Counted from the first letter of the stretch, positions 14,819-25,810 are shown. The stretch: 38,234 nucleotides of DNA from Sulfurospirillum sp. (GCA_024762875.1 JANTGR010000005.1:1-38234); one strand, 5' to 3'. Numbers and translations are program-made. Notes: generated from the letters alone by a model not told the origin.

Positions 14819-15685
14819 CTATAAAGATTCTTCTTCTTGAAATAAAATATCTTTTTCTGTATATTTTCCATGCTTATATCTTGGAAAGGTTTCATACTCC
14901 AAATTTTCCAAAAATGTTTGCAGTTTTTGATCAAAGAGTCTATTATTTGAGAGCCGCTTGATACGATAGGACAGGCGGCCGGTGTTGTCAATGCGGATAC
15001 GTACTTCCGCACTTAATCCCGCCTGTGTTCTAATCGTCCTTTCCCAAAGTGAAGCAATTCTATTGGATACCGGACTCCAAAAGGCATCTTCTACACCACT
15101 TTTTTTATGGGATGCGGCGGAAGAAGATTCCAAACTCTGCATCGCTTCACGCATCTTTCTTAAGGCTTTCTCTTTGCGTTTGCGCGCACGTTCTTCTATC
15201 TCTTTTTGGCGTTTTTGTTCAGCTTTTTGTTTTTTTAGACGACTTGCCCGTGCTGCATCCTGCTTATGACGCTCTTCTATGATTTTATCATATTTCTTGG
15301 TCCGTACAGTTGAAAAGAGATCTTTTGCACTTTTGGCAACGATATCACGACTCTCTTTTTTGATTTGTTTTGGTGCTTCTTCTATCTTTTCAAGTGGCTT
15401 TTTTTCTTCCTGCTTTTGGATAGGCTTTGTTTCAGGCAGAGGTGGTTTTATAGCTTCTTTTGCTGGAGGTTTGGGTGTGATTTTCTTTTCTTCTTTTTTA
15501 ATAACCGGCTTTTGGGCTTCTGGTGTATCCAGTTCTACAACGATAGCATCCTCGACATTATAACCAAAATTTACAATAACATTTTTATGGTCTTTGATAA
15601 AATCTACTAGCAGATAAGCAAAAAAAAGGTAAATGAAAACTGCTCCAATGGAAGCAATAATTTTGTAGATTCTTTTTTCAACCAT
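14819..15685 (-). CDS. tolA: TolA/TonB-like energy-transducing protein
   Basis: 288 aa. One N-terminal membrane helix (IYKIIASIGAVFIYLFFAYLLVDFI) is followed by a Pro/Lys-rich rigid stretch (about 60-105, ITPKPPAKEAIKPPLPETKPIQK), a charged coiled coil (about 120-190, RASRLKKQKAEQKRQKEIEERARKRKEKALRKMREAM) and a small C-terminal domain with SLWERTIRTQAGLSAEVRIRIDNTGRLSYRIKRLSNNRLFDQKLQTFLENL. The long coiled coil and position before tolB favour TolA over TonB. It spans the periplasm and couples the TolQR motor to TolB/Pal. It overlaps tolR by 8 nt. Confidence 0.85.
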   Translation of the reverse strand: MVEKRIYKIIASIGAVFIYLFFAYLLVDFIKDHKNVIVNFGYNVEDAIVVELDTPEAQKPVIKKEEKKITPKPPAKEAIKPPLPETKPIQKQEEKKPLEKIEEAPKQIKKESRDIVAKSAKDLFSTVRTKKYDKIIEERHKQDAARASRLKKQKAEQKRQKEIEERARKRKEKALRKMREAMQSLESSSAASHKKSGVEDAFWSPVSNRIASLWERTIRTQAGLSAEVRIRIDNTGRLSYRIKRLSNNRLFDQKLQTFLENLEYETFPRYKHGKYTEKDILFQEEESL

Positions 15686-16070
15686 TGGTAACGAGCGAAA
15701 CTTTTGAAAAACCGGATTCTTTGATAACTTTTAATAAAAACATGACATTATCATACTCGAGATGTTTATCTGCTTTGATGTAAACAACTGTTTCTTTGGG
15801 ATATTTTTGGGACAGGAGATTAAAATCATCTGCAAATGTTTTAATACTATAAGATTCATCATCAATATGGATACGCTTACTGGCATCAATTCGTACTGTC
15901 AAATCCGGTATTTTTTGCATGGATTTGGATTTGGATCCCTGCGGTAAATTAATGTTATCCTGATATTCCATCACAGGGGCTGTCACCATCAAAATAGCCA
16001 TTAAAACCAACATAATATCTACCAAAGGCGTGATATTTAAATCAGGAGATTCATCCCAGTCAAAGTTCAT
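15678..16070 (-). CDS. tolR: TolR/ExbD-family proton-channel subunit
   Basis: 130 aa from ATG 16070 (MNFDWDESPDLNITPLVDIMLVLMAILMVTAPV). The track start at 16142 lies 83 nt inside tolQ and is unlikely. The N-terminal DLNITPLVDIMLVLM helix carries the conserved Asp that takes protons from the channel, followed by a periplasmic domain (DLTVRIDASKRIHIDDESYSIKTFADDFNLLSQKYPKETVVYIKADKHLEYDNVMFLLKVIKESGFSKVSLVTNG). It works with TolQ. ExbD would look alike; gene context assigns it to Tol. Confidence 0.9.
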   Translation of the reverse strand: MNFDWDESPDLNITPLVDIMLVLMAILMVTAPVMEYQDNINLPQGSKSKSMQKIPDLTVRIDASKRIHIDDESYSIKTFADDFNLLSQKYPKETVVYIKADKHLEYDNVMFLLKVIKESGFSKVSLVTNG

Positions 16071-16659
16071 ATTTCTTGATACTCTCAACAGATTCGTTGG
16101 GTGATACAACCTGTAGCAAATCAATTTCTCGCTGAATAACACTCAGTACTTCATAGGCTTTGCGCTTCACAAAAATATGCGCACTGTAGGCAGGTATAGC
16201 GACAAAGATTCCTGCAGCAGTAGCAACGAGTGCTTCACTAATGGCAGGTGCAATAACAGTCAATGATGCGGTATCAGAACCACCCAGTTGACTAAAAGTT
16301 TCCAAAATAGAAACTATCGTGCCAAAAAGCCCAATAAAAGGAGAAGTAGATGCGATGACAGACAACATGGCAAGATATGAAGTCGCTTTCTTTTCTGCCA
16401 CACTTTTACAAATATCCAGTGTAGCGATATTGTGTTCGCGAGCGCCAACACATTTGCTCAAGATTGAGTTTCTTTTTATTTTAGCAACACCTTTCAATAG
16501 TGATTCTAACGAAGATTTCTCCACACGCTCCCAATTTGTCAGTGTTAAAGTGCGAGAAATATAAATCCACATTGTGATGATAAAATAAACAGAAAGCCAA
16601 ACTAATACAATGGTGGAAATAAATCCACCTTGCGTAAGATATGTTAAAAATATATCCAT
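16060..16659 (-). CDS. tolQ: TolQ/ExbB-family proton-channel subunit
   Basis: 199 aa, inner membrane. Three helices are visible: GGFISTIVLVWLSVYFIITMWIYI, ATSYLAMLSVIASTSPFIGLFGTIVSILETF, and IAPAISEALVATAAGIFVAIPAYSAHIFV. The TSPFIGLFGTVxGI-type and SEALxATAxGLxxAIPA motifs are the MotA/TolQ/ExbB signature. It forms the pentameric proton channel with TolR. It follows atpC by only 12 nt, so it may share transcription with the ATP synthase operon. Confidence 0.92.
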   Translation of the reverse strand: MDIFLTYLTQGGFISTIVLVWLSVYFIITMWIYISRTLTLTNWERVEKSSLESLLKGVAKIKRNSILSKCVGAREHNIATLDICKSVAEKKATSYLAMLSVIASTSPFIGLFGTIVSILETFSQLGGSDTASLTVIAPAISEALVATAAGIFVAIPAYSAHIFVKRKAYEVLSVIQREIDLLQVVSPNESVESIKKYEL

Positions 16660-16671
16660 TATTTATGCAAC

Positions 16672-17058
16672 CTAAAAGGCTTTTGCAGCTGCTTCTAATT
16701 TTGCGGTAGCAGAAGCAATCGCAACATCAGAGTTACTCATACTTTGAACCAATGCTTTTGCTTCTTCCAAAGATTTGGCTATATCTCCGCCACTGCCAGA
16801 TATTGCAACAGCACCATCTGCCAATACAGTAATTTTTGTCTCTTCTACTTTAGCTGTACCCCAGTTGATTGCCACCATCTCTTCAGTACCGTCTGCTTTA
16901 ACGATTTCAATCACGCCGGCATTTAGTATTGTCACCGTACCTGCATGTTCTGGAAGTACACCAAATTCACCTTCACTACCTGGTAATGTGGCTGATTTTA
17001 TATCACCACTAAAAATAATACCATTTGGAGTAACCAGTTCAAGTTTCATTTTTTCCAT
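16672..17058 (-). CDS. atpC: ATP synthase F1 epsilon subunit
   Basis: 128 aa. The N-terminal beta-sandwich is clear: MKLELVTPNGIIFSGDIKSATLPGSEGEFGVLPEHAGTVTILNAGVIEI. The C-terminal helical part is reduced and alanine-rich (SLEEAKALVQSMSNSDVAIASATAKLEAAAKAF). It sits in the central stalk and limits ATP hydrolysis. It is the last atp gene, after atpD. An in-frame Met at position 4 (MKLEL) is an alternative start. Confidence 0.95.
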   Translation of the reverse strand: MEKMKLELVTPNGIIFSGDIKSATLPGSEGEFGVLPEHAGTVTILNAGVIEIVKADGTEEMVAINWGTAKVEETKITVLADGAVAISGSGGDIAKSLEEAKALVQSMSNSDVAIASATAKLEAAAKAF

Positions 17059-17113
17059 CTATTCTCCTTTAAAGACTCACAAGAAAGTACACACTTTCTT
17101 TGAGAGCAAAAGC

Positions 17114-18517
<1,404 letters not shown>

Positions 18518-18547
18518 CTAGACTACTCCTTCTTAATTTCTTATTAT

Positions 18548-19432
18548 TTATTTTAATGATTCCATACCAGAGATGATTTCAATAAGCTCTGTGGTAATAG
18601 ATTCTTGTCTTGCTTTGTTATATGAAACCGTCAACTTCTTCACTTTTTCTTTGGCATTATTTGTAGCTGCATCCATTGCCTGCATACGGGCACTGTGTTC
18701 TGCTGCCAATGAATCAATAAGTGCATAATGCATATTGTACTCAAAGTATTTACGTACTAATTCATCTAACATTTTTTCTTCATCTTCAGCTTCGATTTCC
18801 ATCATTGAAGCTGCTTCATCACCGCTTTGTGTTTTCATATCAACCGGGATAAGATCTGTTTGTCTTACTTCCTGTGTAATCATATTTAGATAACCATTAT
18901 GCACCAAGATAATTTTATCACTTTCACCTGCTGTAAAATCATCAACAGCTTTATTGATCACTTCTTGTGCTTTTTGAAAAGTTGGTGCTGAACTCACACC
19001 AATATCTTTTTCCAGTAAATCTACACCTTGAAAAGAATAAAAATCTATACCCTTTCTTCCTACTGCACGTAATCTTACATGTGCACCTTTGTCTTTATAC
19101 TCTTTGACTAGAGCATTGACTCTTTTGATTGTCTGTATGTTAAAACCACCACAAAGCCCTTTGTCAGCAGTAACAAATACAATGTCCACTACTTTAGGGT
19201 TTTCAATTTCATTAAAAAATTTAGAGCTACTTCCGCCTACTTTAAATTTATTAATTTTTGCAGACATTTCATTGAGCATCTCATTTAATTTGACTGCATA
19301 TTGCCTTGAACGCTTCGCTGCTTCTTCTGCTCTTTTTAATTTAGCAGTAGAAACCAGCTTCATCGCTCGTGTTGTCTTTTGTGTGTTCTTAACACTTGAT
19401 ATATTTCTTTTAATCTCTTTTAGATTTGCCAT
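18548..19432 (-). CDS. atpG: ATP synthase F1 gamma subunit
   Basis: 294 aa. It has the N-terminal ANLKEIKRNISSVKNTQKTTRAMKLVSTAKLKRAEEAA and C-terminal ARMQAMDAATNNAKEKVKKLTVSYNKARQESITTELIEIISGMESL helices that form the rotor shaft, with FVTADKGLCGGFN between. The gene order atpA-atpG-atpD is standard. Confidence 0.97.
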   Translation of the reverse strand: MANLKEIKRNISSVKNTQKTTRAMKLVSTAKLKRAEEAAKRSRQYAVKLNEMLNEMSAKINKFKVGGSSSKFFNEIENPKVVDIVFVTADKGLCGGFNIQTIKRVNALVKEYKDKGAHVRLRAVGRKGIDFYSFQGVDLLEKDIGVSSAPTFQKAQEVINKAVDDFTAGESDKIILVHNGYLNMITQEVRQTDLIPVDMKTQSGDEAASMMEIEAEDEEKMLDELVRKYFEYNMHYALIDSLAAEHSARMQAMDAATNNAKEKVKKLTVSYNKARQESITTELIEIISGMESLK

Positions 19433-19442
19433 CTATGCAACC

Positions 19443-20960
19443 TTATTTTACAACAAATGTTGCTTTAAATTCTTCCAATACAGTTTTTAACAATGCATCA
19501 CTATCATCTGTGATTTTTTTATCATTTCTAATTGCTTCTAAAAGATTAGAATATTTTGCTTCAATATATGGAATCAATTCAGATTCAAACTTCACAACAT
19601 CACCAGCTGGAATATCATCCAAATAACCATTGGCACCCGCATAAATGATAACAACCTGTTTTTCAATAGAAACAGGAGAATATGGTCCCTGCTTTAACAC
19701 TTCCACCATTCTCTGTCCACGTTCAAGTTGATTTCTACTTGTTTCATCAAGGTCAGATGCAAATTGGGCAAATGCCTGCAATTCTCTATATTGTGCAAGA
19801 TCCAGTCTTAATGTACCGGCAACTTGCTTGGTCGCTTTGATTTGTGCAGCACCACCGACACGAGAAACAGAAAGGCCGACATTAATCGCAGGTCTGATAC
19901 CTGAATTAAAAAGATCTGTTTCAAGGAAAATCTGTCCATCAGTAATGGAAATAACATTTGTTGGTACATAAGCTGCAACATCTCCAGCCTGTGTTTCGAT
20001 GATTGGCAGTGCAGTCATAGAACCTGCTCCCAGTTCATCTGAAAGTTTTGCTGCACGTTCAAGCAGTCTTGAGTGAAGATAAAAAACATCACCCGGATAA
20101 GCTTCACGGCCTGGTGGACGTCGAAGAATCAATGACATCTCACGATAAGCAACCGCATGTTTTGATAAATCATCATACACAATAAGCGCATGTTTGCCAT
20201 TATCTCTGAAGTATTCACCCATTGTAACACCGGTATATGGTGCCAAGAATTGCAGTGCTGATGAATCAGATGCTGCAGCATTGACCACAATCGTATAATC
20301 CATTGCACCGCTCTCTTCAAGTCTTTTCACAACTTGCGCTACACTAGACTGTTTCTGTCCTATTGCAACATAGATACAGATAACATCTTGACCTTTTTGA
20401 TTGATAATGGAATCTAACGCAACAGTTGTTTTACCAGTTTGTCTATCACCGATAATCAGTTCTCTTTGTCCTCTACCAATTGGTACCAGTGCATCAATCG
20501 CTTTAATACCTGTCTGCAATGGTTCATGAACTGATTTTCTCGCCATAATACCAGGTGCTTTTTCTTCTACAAATTTATGCTCAGTAGCTTCAATTTCACC
20601 TTTTCCGTCTATTGCATCACCAAGGGCATTGACAACTCTTCCAACTAGACCCTCACCTACTGGAACCTTTAAAAGTCTTCCCAGTCTTTTGACAGATGAA
20701 CCTTCATGGATACCAGTACCTTTACCTAAAACAACAACACCTACGTTTGTCTCTTCAAGGTTAAGTACCATTCCTCTTTCGCCGTCTTCAAATTCAACCA
20801 TTTCACCTGACATAACATTGTTTAAACCATAAACTCTTGCTATACCATCTGCATATTGTACGACTTTACCCGTCTCTTCGATATCTACATTTAGCTCAAA
20901 ATTTTCAATTCTCTCTTGGATAAGAGAACTAATCTCATCAGCTCTTACTTTTGCGCTCAC
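19443..20960 (-). CDS. atpA: ATP synthase F1 alpha subunit
   Basis: 505 aa, normal length. Walker [69 protein letters not shown] and the signature [17 protein letters not shown] are intact. It binds nucleotide at the non-catalytic sites. It lies 20 nt after atpH and 10 nt before atpG. Confidence 0.98.
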   Translation of the reverse strand: MSAKVRADEISSLIQERIENFELNVDIEETGKVVQYADGIARVYGLNNVMSGEMVEFEDGERGMVLNLEETNVGVVVLGKGTGIHEGSSVKRLGRLLKVPVGEGLVGRVVNALGDAIDGKGEIEATEHKFVEEKAPGIMARKSVHEPLQTGIKAIDALVPIGRGQRELIIGDRQTGKTTVALDSIINQKGQDVICIYVAIGQKQSSVAQVVKRLEESGAMDYTIVVNAAASDSSALQFLAPYTGVTMGEYFRDNGKHALIVYDDLSKHAVAYREMSLILRRPPGREAYPGDVFYLHSRLLERAAKLSDELGAGSMTALPIIETQAGDVAAYVPTNVISITDGQIFLETDLFNSGIRPAINVGLSVSRVGGAAQIKATKQVAGTLRLDLAQYRELQAFAQFASDLDETSRNQLERGQRMVEVLKQGPYSPVSIEKQVVIIYAGANGYLDDIPAGDVVKFESELIPYIEAKYSNLLEAIRNDKKITDDSDALLKTVLEEFKATFVVK

Positions 20961-20979
20961 TCAAATCTCCTTTAATTTT

Positions 20980-21510
20980 TTATATAGCTTTTAATATATG
21001 TTCTGCTAACTGTGATTTAACTCTTGCTGTGGACAGACCAACTTCCACACCCAAATCTGATATCTCAACTTTTAAACCCGGATATTCTGTTACAGAATTC
21101 TCAAGTTTGATTGTCGATCCCAATTTAGTACTTAAGTTTTTTTCAATTTCAGCAATCTGTTTACTGTCCACTGCAAAATCACTGATTAAAACACCTGTGT
21201 ATGTATTGTTTTTTATGGCAATCTGTTTTTCAAGTTCTTTAGACATTACAGGGATATCACTCAATCTCCCATTGTCATTTAAAAGTTTGATAAAATTGCT
21301 TAATTTCTCGCTTGGTGCCTCAAGCATAGAAAGAACAAATGCTTCTTTTGCGGATTTGCTTACATCATTTGACAATATAATATCATTAAATTTTTTGCTT
21401 GAAAATGCATTTTTCAAGCTTCCTAATGCACTATTTATACTTGTAAGCTCCTGATCATCAACTGATGCCATCAATGCCTTGATATATCTTTTCCCAATTG
21501 CTTCACTCAT
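20980..21510 (-). CDS. atpH: ATP synthase F1 delta subunit
   Basis: 176 aa. The N-terminal helical bundle begins MSEAIGKRYIKALMASVDDQELTSINSALGSLKNAF, and the C-terminus carries the conserved LSTKLGSTIKLENSVTEYPGLKVEISDLGVEVGLSTARVKSQL. The usual DxSIxGGxxIRIGD motif is weakened to PGLKVEISDLGVEV. It joins the peripheral stalk to the alpha subunits. Its start directly follows the atpF stop. Confidence 0.93.
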   Translation of the reverse strand: MSEAIGKRYIKALMASVDDQELTSINSALGSLKNAFSSKKFNDIILSNDVSKSAKEAFVLSMLEAPSEKLSNFIKLLNDNGRLSDIPVMSKELEKQIAIKNNTYTGVLISDFAVDSKQIAEIEKNLSTKLGSTIKLENSVTEYPGLKVEISDLGVEVGLSTARVKSQLAEHILKAI

Positions 21511-22035
21511 TTATGCAACCTTCTTTTTGATAATGTTTAATAAATCATCATTAGAGATATTGGCACTGTCACTAGAAAACATTGTTTCTAAAACTTCATT
21601 GACGACTTCTTTTTTCATCTTTTTAGTTTCAATTTCAATTCTTTCTTCAAAAGATTTCTCTAATTGTGCTTTGTCATGAGCCAATGCCTGATTGATTTTA
21701 TCAGTCATTATATCTGCCTCTTTTTTAGCAGCTTCTATTAAGTCTGCAGCACTGCTCTCGGCATCTTTTGCCTTCATTGCAGCTGCTTCTTTTTCAGCTT
21801 TTGCTTCTTTCAGCTTTTCTTCAACTTCTGACAATCTCCCTGCAATTTTATCTCCTCTGCCTTTGAAAAAAGCTTTTATTTTATCTGCAATCAGATAATA
21901 CAAAATCCCAAAGAAAATAACAAAGTTAAAAAGTCTCCACCAAAAGTCAGTGCCGCCTTCATGTGTACCCTCAGCATCACCAGAAGCGAAAACAACTACA
22001 GGCAAAAGTAAAAGTGTTAAATATTTAATTTTCAT
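21511..22035 (-). CDS. atpF: ATP synthase Fo b subunit with extra N-terminal hydrophobic leader
   Basis: 174 aa. A signal-peptide-like leader (MKIKYLTLLLLPVVVFASGD) precedes the b-subunit membrane helix (FWWRLFNFVIFFGILYYLIADKIKAFF), followed by a long charged coiled coil (about 65-160). The leader is a feature I associate with b subunits of Campylobacterota. It pairs with the b'-type subunit encoded upstream to form the peripheral stalk. Confidence 0.93.
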   Translation of the reverse strand: MKIKYLTLLLLPVVVFASGDAEGTHEGGTDFWWRLFNFVIFFGILYYLIADKIKAFFKGRGDKIAGRLSEVEEKLKEAKAEKEAAAMKAKDAESSAADLIEAAKKEADIMTDKINQALAHDKAQLEKSFEERIEIETKKMKKEVVNEVLETMFSSDSANISNDDLLNIIKKKVA

Positions 22036-22046
22036 TTTCCAAATCC

Positions 22047-22469
22047 CTATATATTTTTTAATTTTGTTTGCAGTGAATTTTGATAAGTTGAAAGATTTGA
22101 TACTAACTCAGTTTTTAGCATCTCTCTGTCACCTTTTAATTCATTAAGAAAAGCATCATATTTGTCTTCAATCGCTTTTTGTGCTATTTCCAACTCTTTT
22201 GCTGCTGCTTCTTTTGCTCGAGTGACTGCACTCTCTCTGATTTTAGCTGCTTCACTTTTTGCATTTGAAATAAGTAAATTTGCTTTTTCCAGAGAAGCTT
22301 CAACATCACCACTGTTTTGCTGAATGTTCTCCATATCACTTTTAATTAAATCTTCTCTTTTTTGCATAAAACCCAGTAGTGGCTGATACAAAATATTGTT
22401 GAGAAAATAAACTAAAGTGAAGAAAACAATTGCCGTAAAAATGAGTAAACCTAGATTGATGTCTAACAT
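22047..22469 (-). CDS. atpF': ATP synthase Fo b'-type subunit
   Basis: 140 aa. One N-terminal membrane helix (LGLLIFTAIVFFTLVYFLNNILYQPLLGFM) is followed by a coiled coil (KREDLIKSDMENIQQNSGDVEASLEKANLLISNAKSEAAKIRESAVTRAKEAAAKELE). Two dissimilar b subunits in tandem indicate a heterodimeric stator, as in Campylobacterota and cyanobacteria. It is first in the atp gene string; atpB and atpE are not in the window, which is normal for this phylum. Confidence 0.93.
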   Translation of the reverse strand: MLDINLGLLIFTAIVFFTLVYFLNNILYQPLLGFMQKREDLIKSDMENIQQNSGDVEASLEKANLLISNAKSEAAKIRESAVTRAKEAAAKELEIAQKAIEDKYDAFLNELKGDREMLKTELVSNLSTYQNSLQTKLKNI

Positions 22470-22502
22470 TCATAGCCTTGTAGTAAATTTTTATAAGTAA
22501 AT

Positions 22503-22556
22503 ATAATACTGTTTAATACAAACAAATATATATACTATAAAAGTGGCCTGATTTTA
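22503..22556 (-). promoter_or_regulatory. Putative atp operon promoter region
   Basis: The 135-bp gap between parB and atpF' is very A+T rich. On the minus strand it holds GGTAAAATC (TAAAAT at 22551-22556) and GTATTATA (TATTAT at 22503-22508), both reasonable -10 boxes, 82 and 34 nt before the atpF' ATG. No terminator hairpin for parA-parB is evident, so read-through is possible. Confidence 0.4.
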
Positions 22557-22604
22557 CCATAAAAAGTATAAATTGTAATTTAAATTTATAAAATATCTGG
22601 ATGC

Positions 22605-23471
22605 TTAAGAAAGCAGTTCTATAAAACGTTCAATATCTTCTTCATTATCAAAATCTATAATTAATTTATTTGAACTTTTTTTTGATTTTATACCATAATC
22701 CAATAATTTGTCAACTGCCAGCTTGATTGTTTCATGTGTTGTTTTACTATTTGATTTCGGTGTCGCCGCAGTTACTGATTCATTGCTTTGTTTGAGATTT
22801 TTCACCAGTTCTTCACTATCACGGACACTCAGCTTCTGTCCAATGATAGTATCAGCGATAAGCTGCTGTTTCTTATCCTCAAGTCCAATCAAAACTTTGG
22901 CATGCCCTTGTGATATCTTTCCTTCAGTTAGTAAATCCTGGGTATAGGTACTTAATTTTAACAATCTTATTGTATTGGTGATTTGTGTACGGCTTTTATG
23001 GATGATATCACCCAGTTCATCCTGTGTAATGCCATATTGCTCAATCAGTTCTTGATAGGAATTGGCCAGTTCGATAGGATTAAGGTTTTCACGCTGGATA
23101 TTTTCGATCAATGCCAATTCTCGTAAATTGTCTGCTTCAAAATCAGTTACGATAGCTTTGATAGTGTCAAGATCTGCCAATTTTGAAGCACGCAGTCTGC
23201 GCTCACCGGCAATCAACATATACCCGTCACCTTGTGCAACAACAACAATAGGCTGTAATAAGCCATGTTTTAAAATCGAATGAGAAAGATCCCGTAAAGC
23301 TTCCTCTTCAAATACTTTTCTGGGCTGATACGGGTTTGGACGGATACTCTCCAGTGGGATATTCTTCACCAAATCATTGTGTCTGTTTTCATCCAAATCC
23401 TGCTTGTAGGCATCTTCTACATCTTCTAAAATCGCAGAAAGACCTTTTCCTAATCCACTTTTTTTAGCCAT
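22605..23471 (-). CDS. parB: Chromosome partitioning protein ParB
   Basis: 288 aa. The N-terminal box GLGKGLSAILEDVEDA interacts with ParA in this family. The ParB/CTPase domain runs from NIPLESIRPNPYQPRKVFEEEALRDLSHSILKHGLLQPIVV through AGERRLRASKLADL and ENIQRENLNPIELANSYQEL, then the helix-turn-helix (ITQDELGDIIHKSRTQITNTIRLLKL) that reads parS and GQGHAKVLIGL-like SQGHAKVLIGL. A C-terminal dimer domain ends the protein. I saw no parS-like TGTTTCACGTGAAACA site in the window. Confidence 0.96.
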   Translation of the reverse strand: MAKKSGLGKGLSAILEDVEDAYKQDLDENRHNDLVKNIPLESIRPNPYQPRKVFEEEALRDLSHSILKHGLLQPIVVVAQGDGYMLIAGERRLRASKLADLDTIKAIVTDFEADNLRELALIENIQRENLNPIELANSYQELIEQYGITQDELGDIIHKSRTQITNTIRLLKLSTYTQDLLTEGKISQGHAKVLIGLEDKKQQLIADTIIGQKLSVRDSEELVKNLKQSNESVTAATPKSNSKTTHETIKLAVDKLLDYGIKSKKSSNKLIIDFDNEEDIERFIELLS

Positions 23472-23484
23472 TATAAATCACCTT

Positions 23485-24270
23485 TTATGCTGATGCAAGT
23501 ATTGATTGTGCGAGATGCTGATACGCCATAGAGCCTTTTGATTTGATATCATAAAGGATGATAGGCTTCCCAAAACTCGGACTTTCAGCAAGTTTTATAT
23601 TTCTAGGTATGACGATAAATTCTTCTTCTTCATTTTCAAACAGTTTGTTTTTAAAATGCTGCTGCAAATCCAGTAATACCTGTCTGGAAAGATTATTTTG
23701 TGAAGAGTACATCGTCGGTAAAAAACCTTTGATACGCAGTTTTGGGTTAATCGTTTTTTTGATCAATTTCACTGTGTTTAATAGTTGTGCCAAACCTTCA
23801 AGGGCATAAAACTCGCACTGTATTGGGATAATCACCGAATGTGCTGCAGAGAGAGCATTGACCGTAATTGGTCCCAGTGCCGGCGGTGAATCAATGATTA
23901 TGTAATCATATTTTCCTTTGACTACTGAAAGGTTCTTCTTGAGAATCAACTCCTTGCCATTGGTTGTATCATCATAAAAAGCTTTTTCAATTCCTACCAA
24001 ACCGATATTTGACGGTACAAGATCCAATGTTTTAAGTTCTGTTTTCAAAATGACTTGTGATAGATTTTTTCTCCCTATCATGACATGGTAGATATTATAC
24101 TCGTAATCACTTCGTGAAAAACCCAGGCCGATGGTAGCATTGGCCTGCGGGTCTGCATCGATAAGCAGTACTTTTTTTTCTGCAGCAGCCAAAGATGCAG
24201 CAAGGTTGACCGCTGTTGTTGTCTTCCCCACACCGCCCTTTTGATTTGCAATTGCTATTATTTCACTCAT
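23485..24270 (-). CDS. parA: Chromosome partitioning ATPase ParA (Soj)
   Basis: 261 aa. It starts MSEIIAIANQKGGVGKTTTAVNLAASLAAAEKKVLLIDADPQANATIGLG with the deviant Walker A KGGVGKTT, then YDYIIIDSPPALGPITVNAL and IPIQCEFYALEGLAQLLNTV. It is the non-specific DNA-binding ATPase partner of ParB for chromosome segregation. It lies 13 nt before parB and overlaps birA by 4 nt. Confidence 0.97.
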   Translation of the reverse strand: MSEIIAIANQKGGVGKTTTAVNLAASLAAAEKKVLLIDADPQANATIGLGFSRSDYEYNIYHVMIGRKNLSQVILKTELKTLDLVPSNIGLVGIEKAFYDDTTNGKELILKKNLSVVKGKYDYIIIDSPPALGPITVNALSAAHSVIIPIQCEFYALEGLAQLLNTVKLIKKTINPKLRIKGFLPTMYSSQNNLSRQVLLDLQQHFKNKLFENEEEEFIVIPRNIKLAESPSFGKPIILYDIKSKGSMAYQHLAQSILASA

Positions 24271-24911
24271 CTTAGACTGTATATCCTTCTTTGTTCTATC
24301 ATGATAGAGCCATCATCCAAAAGAGTGGCCTTTGACAATGGTACTTTTTTTTGATGCTTTAAATCTGTATAAAAAAAGTGCCTCGATTTTTCAAATTCTA
24401 CCTCATATTGTCTAAAAACATGCTTCCATGTCGGAACTTGTTTTAGTTTTAAAAAATAGTTTTCAAGCAACTCTTTTTTTTCGATATTTATATCAATTAT
24501 TTCAAAATTTTCTGGTGCTTTTTTCAGATTAAGTCCCATAGAACAGAGTATGATTTCATCACCAATAACCCGTGTAATGGTACCTCCGATCTTTTTATCT
24601 TTGAGGTAAAAGTCATTGGGCCATTTCAGCCATACAGCAGATCCCATCTCCTTCAGCATCTCTATCATGATAAAAGAAAAATAGATCGATGTAGAAGCCA
24701 GAGGCAAATCACAGGGCAATGTATTTTTATAGAGAGAAAATGATAAAAAAAGATTGCCATCCAGACCTTCCCAGTTATTACCGCGTGAGCCGACTCCCGC
24801 ATACTGCTCTCTGGCAACAATGGCGATAGGAGGAAACAATGTTTTTTCGCGTAACTGCTCTTCTAGATAATGATGTGTAGATGGCAAACTATCATGATAA
24901 GATATCTCCAA
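24267..24911 (-). CDS. birA: Biotin--[acetyl-CoA-carboxylase] ligase, monofunctional
   Basis: 214 aa, without the N-terminal helix-turn-helix of bifunctional BirA, so it should act as an enzyme only. The ATP/biotin site VAREQYAGVGSRGNNWEGLDGNLFLSF, AVWLKWPNDFYLKDKKIGGTI and SMGLNLK are intact. It biotinylates the acetyl-CoA carboxylase carrier protein. The start overlaps fmt by 20 nt and the end overlaps parA by 4 nt. Three TATCATGATA palindromes fall in its 645 bp. Confidence 0.92.
   Translation of the reverse strand: MEISYHDSLPSTHHYLEEQLREKTLFPPIAIVAREQYAGVGSRGNNWEGLDGNLFLSFSLYKNTLPCDLPLASTSIYFSFIMIEMLKEMGSAVWLKWPNDFYLKDKKIGGTITRVIGDEIILCSMGLNLKKAPENFEIIDINIEKKELLENYFLKLKQVPTWKHVFRQYEVEFEKSRHFFYTDLKHQKKVPLSKATLLDDGSIMIEQRRIYSLR
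24297..24306. repeat. TATCATGATA palindrome, site 9
   Basis: In the 3' end of birA, full CTATCATGATAG; read as I-M-I (GSIMIEQ). Confidence 0.9.
24663..24672. repeat. TATCATGATA palindrome, site 10
   Basis: In birA; read as I-M-I (SFIMIEM). Confidence 0.9.
24890..24899. repeat. TATCATGATA palindrome, site 11
   Basis: In the overlap of the birA start region and the fmt 3' end; read in the other frame as Y-H-D in BirA. Confidence 0.9.
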
Positions 24912-25806
24912 CGTTCAACCTTTGTCCGCGTAAATACGATGCGATATCAACACTTTTTTTAGAAGGAGCCTGTACTGTTTTTACTCTGAGTGAACCTTTT
25001 TCACAGCCGATAACAGCCTGATCTTCATCTATCGCCAATATCTCACCTTTTTTAAACTCTCCTGCACTGCTTGCAAGTTCTACATCTTTGAGTTTCAAGC
25101 CGCTTGCACAAAATATACCCGGCCAGTAGATAAATGCTCTGTACTTTGCATCGACTTTCTGTGCATTTGTGAAATCTACCATGCCATCCTCTTTTTTGAT
25201 TTTTTTGGCATATGAAGAATCACAGTCTATTTGTTTGATGGCTTCAATATTCTGATAGTCTTTAACGACTTTTACTGTTAATGAAGCAGCCATAGTTGAT
25301 AACTTTTCAAAAAGTTCAATAGCATTGAATTTTTCTATATTCAGATAGGAAAATCCCAGCATATCCCCCGTGTCCAGTCCAACATCCATCTTCATCGCTG
25401 TAACACCAGAATATTTCTCCCCAGACAAAATTGCATCCTGTATAGGACTTGCACCACGAAATTTTGGCAAGATAGAAGCATGAAGATTGATACAAGGCGC
25501 ATAATCCAGAATTTTTTGAGGCAGTATCTGACCAAATGCAGCCACTACAATAAAATCCGGTGCCTGTTCTTTGATAAAATCATATGCTGCATCATTTCTT
25601 AAATTATCTGGTTGATAAATCGGAATATTGATAGCATGTTCCAAAAGATAAGCCTTCGTATGGGGTGGCGTTAAAATCTGTTTTCTGCCAACAGGTTTAT
25701 CCGGCTGTGTAATCAGTCCTGTCACTGTGATATCACTATCATCAATCAAAGCAGTTAAAATGGCCGTGGCGTAGTCTGGTGTTCCCATAAACAATACACG
25801 TATCAT
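24892..25806 (-). CDS. fmt: Methionyl-tRNA formyltransferase
   Basis: 304 aa. It formylates initiator Met-tRNA. The N-terminal formyltransferase fold shows [39 protein letters not shown], and the catalytic and folate loop [44 protein letters not shown]. The C-terminal OB fold ([23 protein letters not shown]) is present. The ATG overlaps the proB stop (TCATGA), and the TATCATGATA palindrome lies on this junction at 25801-25810. Confidence 0.97.
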   Translation of the reverse strand: MIRVLFMGTPDYATAILTALIDDSDITVTGLITQPDKPVGRKQILTPPHTKAYLLEHAINIPIYQPDNLRNDAAYDFIKEQAPDFIVVAAFGQILPQKILDYAPCINLHASILPKFRGASPIQDAILSGEKYSGVTAMKMDVGLDTGDMLGFSYLNIEKFNAIELFEKLSTMAASLTVKVVKDYQNIEAIKQIDCDSSYAKKIKKEDGMVDFTNAQKVDAKYRAFIYWPGIFCASGLKLKDVELASSAGEFKKGEILAIDEDQAVIGCEKGSLRVKTVQAPSKKSVDIASYLRGQRLNVGDILS

Positions 25807-25810
25807 GATA
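25801..25810. repeat. TATCATGATA palindrome, site 12
   Basis: Spans the overlapping proB stop and fmt start codons. Confidence 0.9.

Noticed and set aside
14819-16659. Reading these genes as ExbB-ExbD-TonB for metal uptake
   Set aside because: The long TolA-like coiled coil and the following tolB, pal and cpoB favour Tol-Pal; no TonB-dependent receptor is nearby.
22605-24270. Replication origin or parS cluster near parAB
   Set aside because: I found no parS-like 16-mer, DnaA-box cluster, dnaA or dnaN; parAB alone does not place the origin.
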